A stretch of 64,000 nt of DNA, taken from the NCBI RefSeq assembly GCF_900177345.1, contig NZ_FWZT01000011.1:124001-188000 (forward strand). Reading direction: 5' to 3'. A model generated the notes under the pieces. That model searched no databases. It had not been told where the DNA came from and worked only from the letters and a program-made list of their open reading frames with translations. A program made the translations under genes and the position numbers. Every line of letters starts with the position of its first letter. Position 1 is the first letter of the stretch. Shown in pieces: positions 44,136 to 54,802 of the stretch. This DNA is from Pseudobacteriovorax antillogorgiicola (lineage in GTDB: Bacteria > Bdellovibrionota_B > Oligoflexia > Oligoflexales > Oligoflexaceae).

Positions 44136-44277
44136 GATTTAACAAATCTCGCTAAAAGGACTGTCTTCCCTAAAATTCTTAAGTTAAACTATTATATAGA
44201 TCAAAAACATATTCATCTGGTCGGTTCTATCAGCCCCCGCTGAATTGGATGGACTATACTTGAGGAGGCTTGACCCT

Positions 44278-46785
44278 ATGCCGGGCGATTCAAATACCCC
44301 CGTTTCGGATTCCCCAGTGATTCGGATTCCCCTGTTGCCGCTTCGGGATATTCTTGTCTTTCCTTCAACGGTTGTTCCGCTTTTTGTTGGTCGTGAAAAA
44401 TCAATCCAGGCGCTTGAGCAAGCCATGGCGTCCAACAAGGAGATACTCTTAGCAGCTCAAATCAAGGCTAAAACAAACGAACCAACTCCAGATGACATTT
44501 ATAAGGTTGGCACTGTTTCGACGATCCTACAGCTACTCAGGCTTCCTGATGGTACTGTAAAGGTGTTAGTTGAGGGTCAGCGTCGCGCCAAGATCAAAGA
44601 ATACGTTCAGACTGAAGAATTCTTCTTTGTAGAGGCGGAAGAGCTGGTGGAAGTACCTTCGGATGGTGTAGAAAACGAAGCTCTCCTCAGAACAGTTAAG
44701 ATGTCTTTCGATAATTATGTTCGGCTAAATAAGCGCATCCCTCCTGAAATGTTGCTATCTATTGCTTCTATGGATGACGAATCAAAACTCGCCGACACCC
44801 TAGTTGCTCATCTCAATAACCTAAAGCTTCAAGATAAGCAGCGTCTTCTGGAAGAGGTTGATCCAGCCAAGCGCCTAGAAGAGCTCTATGGCTACATCCA
44901 ATCCGAAATTGAGATCATGAGAGTGGAGAAAAAAATCCGCGCCCGCGTCAAGCGGCAGATGGAGAAAACTCAAAAAGAATACTATCTCAATGAGCAGATG
45001 CAAGCCATCCAAAAAGAGCTAGGCGACCGAGATGATGGCCGCAACGAAGTCTCTGAACTCGAAACACAAATCAAAAAGAAGAAGATGCCTAAGGAAGTAA
45101 AGGAACGTCTTCAAAAAGAGTGCAAAAAGCTCAAGCAAATGTCGCCCATGTCGGCAGAAGCGACTGTTGTCCGTAACTATATCGACACCGCCCTATCCCT
45201 ACCATGGGATGAGTTATCAGAAGAAATTCGCGATACGGTTTTCGCTGAAGACGTTCTGAACAAAGACCACTTCGGGCTCTATAAAGTCAAAGACCGGATC
45301 TTAGAGTATCTTTCGGTTCGAACCCTGGTCGAACACATGAAAGGACCCATCCTTTGCCTAGTAGGCCCTCCGGGTGTTGGTAAAACCTCTCTTGCACGAA
45401 GTATCGCCAGTGCTACTGGTCGTGAGTTTGTCCGTGTATCCCTGGGGGGAGTTCGTGATGAGGCCGAGATCCGTGGTCATCGTCGAACCTATATTGGCTC
45501 CATGCCGGGCAAGGTCATCCTAGCCCTCAAAAAGGCCGGAAAATCGAACCCACTCATCCTGCTTGATGAGATCGATAAGCTCTCTCAAGACTTTCGGGGC
45601 GACCCTAGTGCGGCGCTACTCGAAGTCCTGGACCCAGAACAAAATGCCACATTCATGGATCACTACCTGGATCTAGACTACGACCTGTCCAAGGTGCTGT
45701 TCCTAGCCACTGCCAACTCCCTGCATACCATCCCAGGCCCTTTGCTTGACCGTATGGAGGTAATCTCGCTAGCTGGCTATACGGAAGAGGAGAAGCTTTC
45801 TATCGCCAATCAGTATTTGGTACCTAAGCAGATCAAAGATAACGGATTAACGAAGCAGGATGTTCAGTTCCAACCCAAAGCGGTCCGCGAACTGATTCGC
45901 TACTACACCAGGGAATCTGGGGTTCGGAGTTTGGAGCGAGAGGTCGCTGCAGTCCTTCGTAAGGTGGCACGCAAGCATCTTAGGAAAATTGAAGAGGATC
46001 GCAAGGCCGAGAGTGGTGATGATACACCCACAAAAGAAAAGCTTATCTTAGAAGACAATATCATCAAAGAAAAGATCACCGATAAGTCGATTGCCAAGTA
46101 CCTTGGCCCTAGGAAGTTTCGCATCGGACTCCAAAACTCTGAGCATGAAGTGGGGCTCTGCACGGGTATGGCCTGGACCCAGGTCGGGGGCGACCTCCTC
46201 GTATCCGAAGTTGCTATCATTCCTGGCAAGGGCAAACTCACAATCACGGGTAAGTTAGGAGAGGTCATGCAGGAGTCAGCCCAGGCTGCACTTAGCTATG
46301 TACGCTCACGAGCTGCCTTCTTGGATATCGAAGAGGACTTCTATACGAAAGTAGACATCCATATTCATGTTCCAGAGGGAGCAATTCCCAAAGACGGGCC
46401 CTCTGCTGGGATTACTATGGCTACAGCGTTAACCAGCGCCTTAACCATGCGTCCGGTGAGCAAAGATGTGGCGATGACTGGGGAAATCACTCTCCGTGGC
46501 CGGGTGCTGCCTATTGGAGGTCTCAAGGAAAAATTGCTGGCTGCCCATCGCGGTGGCATTAAGAAGGTCATCATCCCAATCGACAACCAAAAAGATTTGG
46601 AAGATGTACCCAAGAACATTTTAAAAGAAGTAACCATTGTTCCCGTTGAAAATGTGGATAATGTTCTGATGCACGCCCTTGTCTGGAAACACCCCGACGA
46701 CAACAACTCGGTGCAGGACGAGCTATTCGAACGACTCAAAGAAGTGACCGAAGCTGAAATCGGAGATCTTGCCTTTGCCCATTAG
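44278..46785 (+). CDS. lon: ATP-dependent protease Lon
   Basis: An 835-residue LonA. The ATG at 44278 follows GAGGAGG by 9 bases, which decides it over an in-frame TTG 33 bases upstream. The N-terminal substrate domain begins [20 protein letters not shown]. The AAA+ module has [13 protein letters not shown] and LLDEIDKL. The protease domain has the Ser in [15 protein letters not shown] and a Lys about 43 residues later ([11 protein letters not shown]) forming the Ser-Lys dyad. It degrades damaged and regulatory proteins in the cytosol. Confidence 0.98.
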   Translation: MPGDSNTPVSDSPVIRIPLLPLRDILVFPSTVVPLFVGREKSIQALEQAMASNKEILLAAQIKAKTNEPTPDDIYKVGTVSTILQLLRLPDGTVKVLVEGQRRAKIKEYVQTEEFFFVEAEELVEVPSDGVENEALLRTVKMSFDNYVRLNKRIPPEMLLSIASMDDESKLADTLVAHLNNLKLQDKQRLLEEVDPAKRLEELYGYIQSEIEIMRVEKKIRARVKRQMEKTQKEYYLNEQMQAIQKELGDRDDGRNEVSELETQIKKKKMPKEVKERLQKECKKLKQMSPMSAEATVVRNYIDTALSLPWDELSEEIRDTVFAEDVLNKDHFGLYKVKDRILEYLSVRTLVEHMKGPILCLVGPPGVGKTSLARSIASATGREFVRVSLGGVRDEAEIRGHRRTYIGSMPGKVILALKKAGKSNPLILLDEIDKLSQDFRGDPSAALLEVLDPEQNATFMDHYLDLDYDLSKVLFLATANSLHTIPGPLLDRMEVISLAGYTEEEKLSIANQYLVPKQIKDNGLTKQDVQFQPKAVRELIRYYTRESGVRSLEREVAAVLRKVARKHLRKIEEDRKAESGDDTPTKEKLILEDNIIKEKITDKSIAKYLGPRKFRIGLQNSEHEVGLCTGMAWTQVGGDLLVSEVAIIPGKGKLTITGKLGEVMQESAQAALSYVRSRAAFLDIEEDFYTKVDIHIHVPEGAIPKDGPSAGITMATALTSALTMRPVSKDVAMTGEITLRGRVLPIGGLKEKLLAAHRGGIKKVIIPIDNQKDLEDVPKNILKEVTIVPVENVDNVLMHALVWKHPDDNNSVQDELFERLKEVTEAEIGDLAFAH

Positions 46786-46904
46786 GGCAGAGGCTTGGCC
46801 TCATCCATGGTTACTCTTCCCTACCACGCCACTGCCTAATATTTCCCTAGGAAACTCCGATAGAAGATCGACGAGACTTATCTTATGGCGACAGGACCAG
46901 GGGC

Positions 46905-48035
46905 ATGGTTAAGCAATTTAAAACACTAGAAGAAACCATCGAGTTTGTGGAACAGCTGAAACATCGCTGGATGGCCACTGTTGACGCCATGATCGACCCG
47001 ATGATCATCGTCACCAGCGACTACGAAGTCAAACAAGCAAATAAGGCGATGTCGGATCATTCCGGAATGGAGATTCGCACTGTAATAGGTAAAAAATGCT
47101 ACGAGGTATTCGCCAATCGAGACTCTCCTTGCAAAGGCTGCCGTGTCCAAGAAACGATGAATGGCAAAGAAGCCCAGACTTTCGAGCTGGACGGAGTTTG
47201 CCCAGGGAAGTTTCACGAAGTTCTATCACAGCCCTTGTTCGACTCACAGGGCCAACTGGAAGGCGCCCTTCAAATTTACCGTGATCGAACCTTAGCCAAG
47301 CAGCTCCAAAAGCAGCTTCTACAAAGTGAAAAACTCGCCTCCATCGGCCTCTTAGCAGGGGGGATCGCCCATGAAATCAATAATCCCTTAGGTGGCATTC
47401 TGGTATTCTCCCAACTACTAAGTCGCGAGATCGATAAAGATAGCCCTCTGAAGGAATATGCTGTCGAGATCGAGTCAGCAGCCCAACGCTGTAAATCTAT
47501 TGTCGAAAACTTGCTAGATTTCGCGCGCCAACAACCTGGAAGCCATGAAGATACCCTCACACCAATAGATCTTATTCCCTGCGTGAAGTCAGCTCTAAAG
47601 TTCGGCACTGTAGGTGACACATCCCCTGATATTCAAATTACGGAAGACTACCAGGTTGAGCAGCTTCTAGCCCTAGGCAATCGCAATAAGGTCATCCAGG
47701 TGTTTCTGAACTTAATTCAAAATGCCTTCCACGCTATGCCCGACGGCGGCATGCTCACCATTACCGCCCAGGTAGAAGTCATCGATCAAATTGAACAAGG
47801 TGTTGTCGAGATTCGCGATTCAGGCCTTGGAATCCCACCAGACGAATTAGATCGAATTTTTGACCCATTCTACACCTCCAAGGAAGAAGGCCAGGGTACG
47901 GGGCTTGGCTTATCGATCTGCCATGGCATTGCTGAGGATATGGGTGGCACTATCGATGTAGAAAGCGTGGTCGACAAAGGAAGCTGCTTCCGGTTCATCG
48001 TCCCACTAACCCAAAACAAACCAATGACTGCCTAA
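46905..48035 (+). CDS. PAS-domain cytosolic histidine kinase
   Basis: A 376-residue kinase without membrane segments. The N-terminal PAS (20-130) contains CKGC (76-79) and another Cys (65), suggesting a redox or metal-linked sensor. The H-box is [16 protein letters not shown] with His156, then N-box NLIQNAFHAMP and G-boxes DSGLGIP and GTGLGLS. It is 13 bases upstream of the large membrane-protein gene at 48049, so the two are co-transcribed and may form a membrane-plus-soluble sensory pair. No regulator is adjacent. Confidence 0.92.
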   Translation: MVKQFKTLEETIEFVEQLKHRWMATVDAMIDPMIIVTSDYEVKQANKAMSDHSGMEIRTVIGKKCYEVFANRDSPCKGCRVQETMNGKEAQTFELDGVCPGKFHEVLSQPLFDSQGQLEGALQIYRDRTLAKQLQKQLLQSEKLASIGLLAGGIAHEINNPLGGILVFSQLLSREIDKDSPLKEYAVEIESAAQRCKSIVENLLDFARQQPGSHEDTLTPIDLIPCVKSALKFGTVGDTSPDIQITEDYQVEQLLALGNRNKVIQVFLNLIQNAFHAMPDGGMLTITAQVEVIDQIEQGVVEIRDSGLGIPPDELDRIFDPFYTSKEEGQGTGLGLSICHGIAEDMGGTIDVESVVDKGSCFRFIVPLTQNKPMTA

Positions 48036-48048
48036 AGGGGAAAGTTGC

Positions 48049-50562
48049 GTGATACCAGCGAGAGAGGAACTATCATCCAGAAATAGCGGAATCAAGGCAG
48101 TCCTGCTGTGCGTGCTCCTAACGATATTCGCTGGATTTATCTTCGTTACAGCTCAAGAGACTCCACCAACTCAGTTTCAAAATGTATCCCTGTGGACTGT
48201 GACCGTATTTGGCTTTCTTTCGGCTGGCCTTCTAGGTGGCACATTTCTTACGATGGTAACATCAACCTCCATGCAGGATAAGAACCTTATCATCGACAAT
48301 ACCTTTTTGATCTGCGTTTTAAGTTTAATCCTAGCTGTCTTTGAGCTATTTAACTATGAATACGCATTCGATCCAAATCTGTTTTATGCCTGTAGCCTGG
48401 CGCTAAACTGTGCCATCTTATTTAATGTCACCCAGGTGATGTTCACGCTAACAAGAATATCTGGTCGCTGGCCACAGATGATCGGCATGCTCTACACCAT
48501 CGTTGCTTTGACTATTGGCATATCCGTAGCCGGGGACCTCAAAATGGGAGGCTTCGAGGAAGCGCTGGTGACCCTCGGCATCATTATTCACTCCATGATG
48601 TTTTCGATCGTACTTGCCATCGGTACACTCACCTACTTCGTCCACAGCTTGAGGATGAGTCCCCACGATTTTAAACAATCGCTAGAAAAGCGCTTCAAAC
48701 CAAACGATGACAATCGGCAATTCCTTCTAACTTTTTACGCAATTTTAGGGATTTCCCTTTTCACAGCCATAACAAGTGTAATGGTCTTGCTCTATGAATT
48801 CGACTCTGCTGTATTTTCTGTTCAAGCTGATCCGCACTACCCGATGTCTCAGCTTCATCTTGCCTGGTTACCCCTGACCTTGCTCGCCATCAGCATCTTG
48901 CGCCAAGAAAATGAAAAGAGTTTGCAAAGTCTTAGCCTCACATCCCTGGTATCTGAGCAGGCTAAGAAATTTATGATCCGCTACCATGCTGACAGAAAAA
49001 ACTGGTCGACGACTGTCGGTATGAGAACGGCAAACTTTATGGTAGACCATGATCCCAATGAAGATGCTAAGAGTATTCTGCCCTCATACATGGTGCGTAT
49101 TCGCCAGAATCAGATCCATACAATCGTCCGTGACATTCTCAATGACCGCATGATCGACGATCGCGTAGTATCGAACCAAATCTATGGAGCTATCGATCCA
49201 GAGAACTCGATTCGCGCTTGTACCGATGTTCTTCTTATGTTTACCGCTATATATATTGACGGCATCCCCATGATTGAGAGCCGTTTGAAGAATCTTGTTC
49301 GCCTGCTACCGATTCTCGATCCAGACCTCGCACAGAAAATTACCGTTGCAACGATTGAGAAGAACTTCGGCAAGATTCAGTGGTTCTTCCATTTGGATTT
49401 CGACTGGATCGATCAGCACATGACCACCAGTGCCTACCGCACCGATTATGAAGTTAACGTTGATAATCTCCGACTTCGCGATCGCCAGAAGGTGCTTTCA
49501 GTGCTTGAAAAGCACAATCTCATGGGCAACTTTATCTGGGTAGGAGAAAAAGCTCGTGAGCGGATCATTCTCGAAGCTCCCTATCTGGCAAACATCATTG
49601 AAGCTTGGCCCATCAATCTTGCAAAAGATGAATACGATAACAGTGGCGAATCCGTCATCTTCCTGATCAAATTCGAGCAGCTGATTCCACGGATGCAAAA
49701 GTATTACAATCTAGAAGAGATTCGCAAGAAGCTTAGGTACTATGATCCGTCCTTGGAAAGCCGCCGGATGATCAATATTATCGATCTGGAGATCCAGCAG
49801 TCTTTGGGAACCAAAAATCTTCTGGATATCATATCTCTGGTAAACAACTACCCATGGAGTGGTTTTAAAGAGAAGGATCTCGCCCTCGACTTGGTCCTGA
49901 AGGCCTTTGAAAAGCACCAAGCAACACTCTCGGAAGAATCGGAAAAAACGAGTCAGAAAGTGATCAAGGAGTTCGTTAAAACCGTTAAGAACATTGGCTA
50001 TCCTAGCCAGGAAATACATGCTGCCCATCAAGAAAAGATGCGCATCCGAGAGTCTAGCGTGATTTGTGAAACACTTCTCAATACGAATCACGAACGTTTC
50101 AACGAAGCATGGCTATTAATTGCAACAACTCCTGCCAAGAACTATAAGCACGAAGAAATCATTAGTCTCCTTGAAGGGATCAACCAGGCGGCTCTTCTAA
50201 GAACTCATCGTAAGATACCCATTGTAACCAATAAAATCACAGAATCCTTCTTCAACATCGCCCAAGAACTGACGGATCAAGACATTGAGCCTATTACCAC
50301 CACCTGCAACAGTATCGCCCGCTTTCTAGTAGAATCCGAAGCCTCGCCAGATGTCTTCTGCTTTTTTATCGATGCCAAGATATTTCTTGAAGGGAACCTC
50401 AAAACAGACATCATCTTAGAGAGAGAGGTCTTGGATCAAATGCAAGCCTATTTCAGCCGTATGTATGACAAGCACGGTTCAGAATCTTCAACTGTGTTAT
50501 CTCTTTCTATGCGTTGGCGGATTCTCATGAATCAGGCTAGCAGCGTCCATACTGCGAGCTAA
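48049..50562 (+). CDS. Large membrane protein of unknown function
   Basis: An 837-residue protein starting with GTG (AAGGGG ribosome site). Residues 18-300 hold about eight TM helices in two clusters. The C-terminal 530 residues are cytosolic, helix-rich, with many Arg/Lys/Glu and no recognised motif (stretches such as IRQNQIHTIVRDIL and NINLAKDEYDNS). The layout is that of a membrane receptor with a large intracellular domain. It follows the PAS kinase at 46905 by 13 bases, suggesting a sensory partner. It is convergent with the dead HtrA-like gene, 3 bases apart. Confidence 0.6.
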   Translation: MIPAREELSSRNSGIKAVLLCVLLTIFAGFIFVTAQETPPTQFQNVSLWTVTVFGFLSAGLLGGTFLTMVTSTSMQDKNLIIDNTFLICVLSLILAVFELFNYEYAFDPNLFYACSLALNCAILFNVTQVMFTLTRISGRWPQMIGMLYTIVALTIGISVAGDLKMGGFEEALVTLGIIIHSMMFSIVLAIGTLTYFVHSLRMSPHDFKQSLEKRFKPNDDNRQFLLTFYAILGISLFTAITSVMVLLYEFDSAVFSVQADPHYPMSQLHLAWLPLTLLAISILRQENEKSLQSLSLTSLVSEQAKKFMIRYHADRKNWSTTVGMRTANFMVDHDPNEDAKSILPSYMVRIRQNQIHTIVRDILNDRMIDDRVVSNQIYGAIDPENSIRACTDVLLMFTAIYIDGIPMIESRLKNLVRLLPILDPDLAQKITVATIEKNFGKIQWFFHLDFDWIDQHMTTSAYRTDYEVNVDNLRLRDRQKVLSVLEKHNLMGNFIWVGEKARERIILEAPYLANIIEAWPINLAKDEYDNSGESVIFLIKFEQLIPRMQKYYNLEEIRKKLRYYDPSLESRRMINIIDLEIQQSLGTKNLLDIISLVNNYPWSGFKEKDLALDLVLKAFEKHQATLSEESEKTSQKVIKEFVKTVKNIGYPSQEIHAAHQEKMRIRESSVICETLLNTNHERFNEAWLLIATTPAKNYKHEEIISLLEGINQAALLRTHRKIPIVTNKITESFFNIAQELTDQDIEPITTTCNSIARFLVESEASPDVFCFFIDAKIFLEGNLKTDIILEREVLDQMQAYFSRMYDKHGSESSTVLSLSMRWRILMNQASSVHTAS

Positions 50563-50565
50563 GCC

Positions 50566-52044
50566 CTAATTTGCCTCAGGCTCAGCACCTTGATCGGAGC
50601 TTCCTTGTTGAGATTTCCAAAATGCTGATACCGGCACAGCATAGACTTTGGCAATACGATCATGTATGGCCGAAATATCTTTATGAACCAATACCAGCTC
50701 TTGGGGGCGTGGCCCTAAGTTGATTTTAGTAAACTGCTGGTCGTTTTTAGTAAGAGGTTTATCCAGAGCATCTCGGATAGAGGATAGGTTTGCAACCTTC
50801 TTGTCATTGATACTAATAATTTCCTGGTTCTTAAGATCTTCGTACCCCTTATTCCAATCATCAACTAAGACTTTACTCAGGATGATAATCCGCTGATCAA
50901 GATTGTTTGGCTCCAGCTGATTGCCATAGAAGTAACGATTCAATAAGGGAAGTGGCGCGCGACGCATCCAGCTCTTGCCCCAAGACTGCAAGTAGTTGCG
51001 TGTTAACTCCTGAAAAACCAGGCCGCCATAGATCAAGAACTTGCGTTCATAGTTGCCATAGAAAGGAATGAGATCTTCCGAGCCCTCGTAAGGCTTCATC
51101 TCCATACTGACTTTGATTAGTTCACCGTCGCGCAACAACTCCAAGGGGACCTTTTTCCCTACTTGAAAGCGATAAACGATTCCTGAAAGTGGAATCCGCC
51201 CCCAGCGAGCTTCTCTGATCGTACCCTTATCACTAATGGCATATCCCCCTAGCTTCAACAAGACATCGGACTCCTTCACTTGCCCAAAAAATGGTGACAA
51301 TGCCGAGACCTCCGAAACCCAAACCCCTTGCCCTTCCCGATCCAGTTTGATTTTCTTGCGAAGCAAGGTAGACGTCAGTCGGTTGAATCGAATCCCAAGG
51401 CGACCGAACGATGTAGACTCACTCTCAGCAGCAAGAAACCGCTTAATCACGCTTATAGGCAGTGCAAAAATCTGATTTTTTTCTTTGCGCACAGATAAGC
51501 CCACCAGCTTATTTTTGCGCACGATAGGCTCTGACCATCCCACAGACTGCTGCTTCACTTCAAAGGCCATGTGGGGCAGATTATAGTTTGCTAGGAGTGA
51601 GCTACGAATCTTAAGCTCGCGAAAGGTTGAGCGAAGGGGAACGATGCGCTTTTGTTTGACTGTAAGCACCTGCACACGATCATTAAGGCCTAAGTCATCA
51701 CCAAAAGGGATCGGCGCTAACTTATCGAGAGTCTGGTCAATCTTTAAAATCGCGAGCTGGGCATTGGAATCCACCCTGTAGACTCTAGCCTTTATGGGTT
51801 TCGAGGAAAAGAACGTTTCCACTTCTAGATACCGAGCAGCCTGCACGGTATAGGCTGGCACCATGATTTCTTGTGGCTTCACCACCACACCCACATGGGA
51901 CGATTCTTTGATCGGGAGTTGAGACCAGGGAGATTGTTCATCGATAGGCTGGCTGAAGACTCGAACCTTCACAAGGTGCTTTGTCATACCTTGGGCGGTC
52001 CCGGCCAACATCATTGCAACGACGATAAGACTTAAATATTTCAT
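50566..52044 (-). CDS. HtrA-like protein without catalytic triad (pseudoprotease)
   Basis: A 492-residue exported protein with signal peptide MKYLSLIVVAMMLAGTAQG. Its domain order (trypsin-like, then PDZ, then a second PDZ-like region) follows that of the upstream paralogue. Aligning the two, His71 becomes Tyr65 (VPAYTV for NAHVV), Asp102 becomes Gln97 (AQLAIL for SDLAIL) and Ser181 becomes Trp170 (VGWSEPIV for GNSGGPV). All three triad positions are lost, so it should bind but not cleave. The start overlaps the upstream protease stop by 4 bases (ATGA), so the pair is made in a fixed ratio. Confidence 0.85.
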   Translation of the reverse strand: MKYLSLIVVAMMLAGTAQGMTKHLVKVRVFSQPIDEQSPWSQLPIKESSHVGVVVKPQEIMVPAYTVQAARYLEVETFFSSKPIKARVYRVDSNAQLAILKIDQTLDKLAPIPFGDDLGLNDRVQVLTVKQKRIVPLRSTFRELKIRSSLLANYNLPHMAFEVKQQSVGWSEPIVRKNKLVGLSVRKEKNQIFALPISVIKRFLAAESESTSFGRLGIRFNRLTSTLLRKKIKLDREGQGVWVSEVSALSPFFGQVKESDVLLKLGGYAISDKGTIREARWGRIPLSGIVYRFQVGKKVPLELLRDGELIKVSMEMKPYEGSEDLIPFYGNYERKFLIYGGLVFQELTRNYLQSWGKSWMRRAPLPLLNRYFYGNQLEPNNLDQRIIILSKVLVDDWNKGYEDLKNQEIISINDKKVANLSSIRDALDKPLTKNDQQFTKINLGPRPQELVLVHKDISAIHDRIAKVYAVPVSAFWKSQQGSSDQGAEPEAN

Positions 52045-53549
52045 GGTAGGTCCCCTCCTGCAACGGCACCGTCTTGACGCTCATCTCCCAGCCACCTGTC
52101 GGGCTCCACACGATAGCGTCGAATGAGTTTCTCGTGAGCATCACGAAGCTTTTTTGGCTCGACTACCAGAGGTAAACCCTCTCTCCAGAACTTGATGGTA
52201 AGATCATCACCATCAGCTTTTTGTAATGCCTGATCCAGCTCCTCAAGAGACGAAATAGGACGATTACCGACCCTATCAAGGATTTCCTCCTTGAACCCAT
52301 TGGCATCAATATTGACTTCATCGGGCAAGATATCCGCTAAGACAATAATCTCCTTTGCTGATTTGAAGCGCTCTTCAAGGTAGAAATAGCGATGGAGATA
52401 ACGTAGTTTTAAGGGAGCATTGAAGTACCATCGATCGCCCCAGGCCTTCAAGTAATCGCGGCTCAAGGCTGTAAACACCAAGCCACCGTAAACAATGTAA
52501 CGAGGTCTTAAGGTGTAAGTATTTGATGGATTGTAGTGAGCTGAATTAGCCTGCACCACCACCGCAATAGAAATTTCCTTATCATTCCGAAGTACCTTAA
52601 ACGTAATGGTATCTCCGAGCTGCGCCAAATCATAAACAACCCGGAAGTCAACTCGCTCGTCAAAAAAATTGATTTTCCCATCAACACCGATCTCATAGCC
52701 GTTGATCTCAAGAATGACATCCCCTTGTTGAAGGTCTTTGGAAATTGGTGAATAGGGGGCTAAAAAAGCAAGCTTGATTCCCCTTGGCTCGTCTAGACCA
52801 TGATAGGCTCTAGTGCCGTGGTTCTCTAGCGCCCCTTCGATTTCTGCCATCACATCCTCGGGATGACCATCATAGCGACCATCTTCAATGTCTTTTAGAA
52901 AGCGTTTTACCACTGGAGTAGGAATGATATAGCCGGTATTTTCGGCATTGGTATGAGCCTGAAAAGCGACTCCTACCACACGATCACCTTTGAACACAGG
53001 CCCCCCGCTATTGCCTGGATTGATCGCTGAATCAACCTGGATCAAGAGATGGCGATCGTAACCTGGATGCGCATAGCGCCGGTAACTCATTCTGGAAACG
53101 ACCCCTTCGGTGACAGAGATCTGCTCGCCACCCCGAGGATATCCCACTGTAGCGACCTTATCCTGTAAGCCAGGTAATTCTCCAAACTTTAGGGGCCGAC
53201 TGCCCTCAAGGGCAGCCCTATCGTTAACTCTTAATATCGCTAGGTCGCTGTCATGGGCGATAAATTCCACCCGAGCTGGGGTTGGCTGCGCATCACCATC
53301 CCGCTGCACCGAGATGAACTTGCCGTGAGCAACTACGTGAGCATTGGTCACAATCCGATCGTCACCAATATAGAAGCCGCTACCTGAAGAACGGGAACTC
53401 GATTGATAGAGCCAAGGCTGGCTAAAACGGGGTTCTTTCGAAATTACGTGGATCTTAAAAATCGAGCGTCTGAGCGTCTTCATGGGTAGTATTTTTTCAG
53501 ATGACGTACAGGCTGATAAAAAAAGGTATAGAATGAGAAAGCGCAACAT
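52041..53549 (-). CDS. HtrA/Deg-type serine protease with PDZ domains, lipoprotein
   Basis: A 502-residue protein. N-terminus MLRFLILYLFLSACTS is a lipoprotein signal (Cys14). The trypsin-like domain has the triad His71 (TNAHVV), Asp102 (SDLAIL) and Ser181 (PGNSGGP). A PDZ domain lies at about 250-330 (GVIL..GDVILEINGYEIG) and a second PDZ-like region near the C-terminus. It should degrade or remodel misfolded envelope proteins from an anchored position. It is translated together with the inactive paralogue at 50566, probably as a heteromeric complex. Confidence 0.9.
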   Translation of the reverse strand: MLRFLILYLFLSACTSSEKILPMKTLRRSIFKIHVISKEPRFSQPWLYQSSSRSSGSGFYIGDDRIVTNAHVVAHGKFISVQRDGDAQPTPARVEFIAHDSDLAILRVNDRAALEGSRPLKFGELPGLQDKVATVGYPRGGEQISVTEGVVSRMSYRRYAHPGYDRHLLIQVDSAINPGNSGGPVFKGDRVVGVAFQAHTNAENTGYIIPTPVVKRFLKDIEDGRYDGHPEDVMAEIEGALENHGTRAYHGLDEPRGIKLAFLAPYSPISKDLQQGDVILEINGYEIGVDGKINFFDERVDFRVVYDLAQLGDTITFKVLRNDKEISIAVVVQANSAHYNPSNTYTLRPRYIVYGGLVFTALSRDYLKAWGDRWYFNAPLKLRYLHRYFYLEERFKSAKEIIVLADILPDEVNIDANGFKEEILDRVGNRPISSLEELDQALQKADGDDLTIKFWREGLPLVVEPKKLRDAHEKLIRRYRVEPDRWLGDERQDGAVAGGDLP

Positions 53550-53587
53550 AGGGAGACACCTCGTCGGTTCATTTTCCCTATGTTAGC

Positions 53588-54802
53588 TTAATTATCACAA
53601 ATATCAAATGGCTCTGTTGAGATAGAGTCATAGGCTGTACAAAGCTCTGCTTGGCTCTCGCTATCCAATTCACCTGCCTCACTTTTTGCGGTGATCTGCG
53701 ACTGCAACTCACCAGCCAAACCAGAAGTGAGCTGGTTTTTTAGGGCCGAGGAGCTTTCATTCTCGTCAGTTGCTGGACTGAGACTATCCCTTTGGCTTTG
53801 TAAGTCGGACAAAGAGCTGACGATTCCTCCTGAGACAGATTCGGGGAGACCCGCCAAACTTGAGAACCCGAGAGATGCAGCTTCTAGGTCATTAAACATA
53901 GCCAGTAGCATCGAGTTGGCGGATTCTTCTTGATCGGTCGGCATGATGATATCAGTCACCGCTGCAAGCTCATTCACGGCTGCGATGTACTCGGTGAGAT
54001 TGGCCGTGACCCCTGGATCATCGAGCACAGCCCCCCTTGCCTGAAGGTTGGGAGTTTCGCTGGTGGGTGCATAGAGCACCACGCCGTTGAAGAGAATGGC
54101 TTCGGCTAGATGGGCGAAAGCCCAGTTGAAATGAGATTTCGATCGAAAGCGTTGCTCTCCCTGAGGCGCACAGGCTTCGTCCGTGTGGCGAATGTCGCCA
54201 GATTCACCCAGAATTTTCACATCTTCGCCAACAAAGGGGCATAGAACCTCAATCGCTTGGGCGATATTGTAGATGGTATCGCCTCCAGAAATGCGCGCTT
54301 CTACCGCTGATTTAGGCAGCAGCACGGGAAGCTCGGCAAAAACTCCAGAGGTTGGCGCTCCTTGAACACCATCCTTCTCATTGTTCGTTAAGGTCAAGCT
54401 CGTATACTCGGTAGTACTTAGCCCCACGAGATCGGAAAGCCCAGCGAGACTCGATGCTGCATTGCTATCCTCCTGAAGGGCAGTCCCCTCATTCTGAGAG
54501 ATCAAATTCTCCACCAATTGAAAGCTATCGATCCCAGCCAAGCCCATATGAATGGAAGCCAGCAAAACTGCAGACTCCTCACTGGTGGAGTCCAGCTCGA
54601 AAGACCTTAAGGCAAACTCTAAGGCTTCCTCGTATTTTCCTTTGTCATAAAGGGAATAGGCTTTGGAGCGCTGATCGACAGCATTATCTTCGAAAGGTAG
54701 GGCCAGATAACCCGTGACATTGAACGATGAGCCTGAACAAGAAAGACAAAATATCAGTCCAAGGCTAGGAAGCCTCTTTAACTTGATGTGTAACTTTTTC
54801 AA
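53588..54802 (-). CDS. TPR-containing lipoprotein of unknown function
   Basis: A 404-residue protein with signal LGLIFCLSC-SGSS (Cys22). A tetratricopeptide-like pair follows (AYSLYDKGKYEEALEFALRS, then ESAVLLASIHMGLAG). The rest is rich in Ser, Glu and Asp with no family recognised. It is 38 bases upstream of the HtrA pair in the same direction, so an envelope function with them is likely. The 5' end of the frame overlaps the response-regulator gene by 38 bases. Confidence 0.7.
   Translation of the reverse strand: MKKLHIKLKRLPSLGLIFCLSCSGSSFNVTGYLALPFEDNAVDQRSKAYSLYDKGKYEEALEFALRSFELDSTSEESAVLLASIHMGLAGIDSFQLVENLISQNEGTALQEDSNAASSLAGLSDLVGLSTTEYTSLTLTNNEKDGVQGAPTSGVFAELPVLLPKSAVEARISGGDTIYNIAQAIEVLCPFVGEDVKILGESGDIRHTDEACAPQGEQRFRSKSHFNWAFAHLAEAILFNGVVLYAPTSETPNLQARGAVLDDPGVTANLTEYIAAVNELAAVTDIIMPTDQEESANSMLLAMFNDLEAASLGFSSLAGLPESVSGGIVSSLSDLQSQRDSLSPATDENESSSALKNQLTSGLAGELQSQITAKSEAGELDSESQAELCTAYDSISTEPFDICDN

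Noticed and set aside
44245-44277. TTG start upstream of lon
   Set aside because: GAGGAGG lies between it and the ATG at 44278, so the ATG is used.
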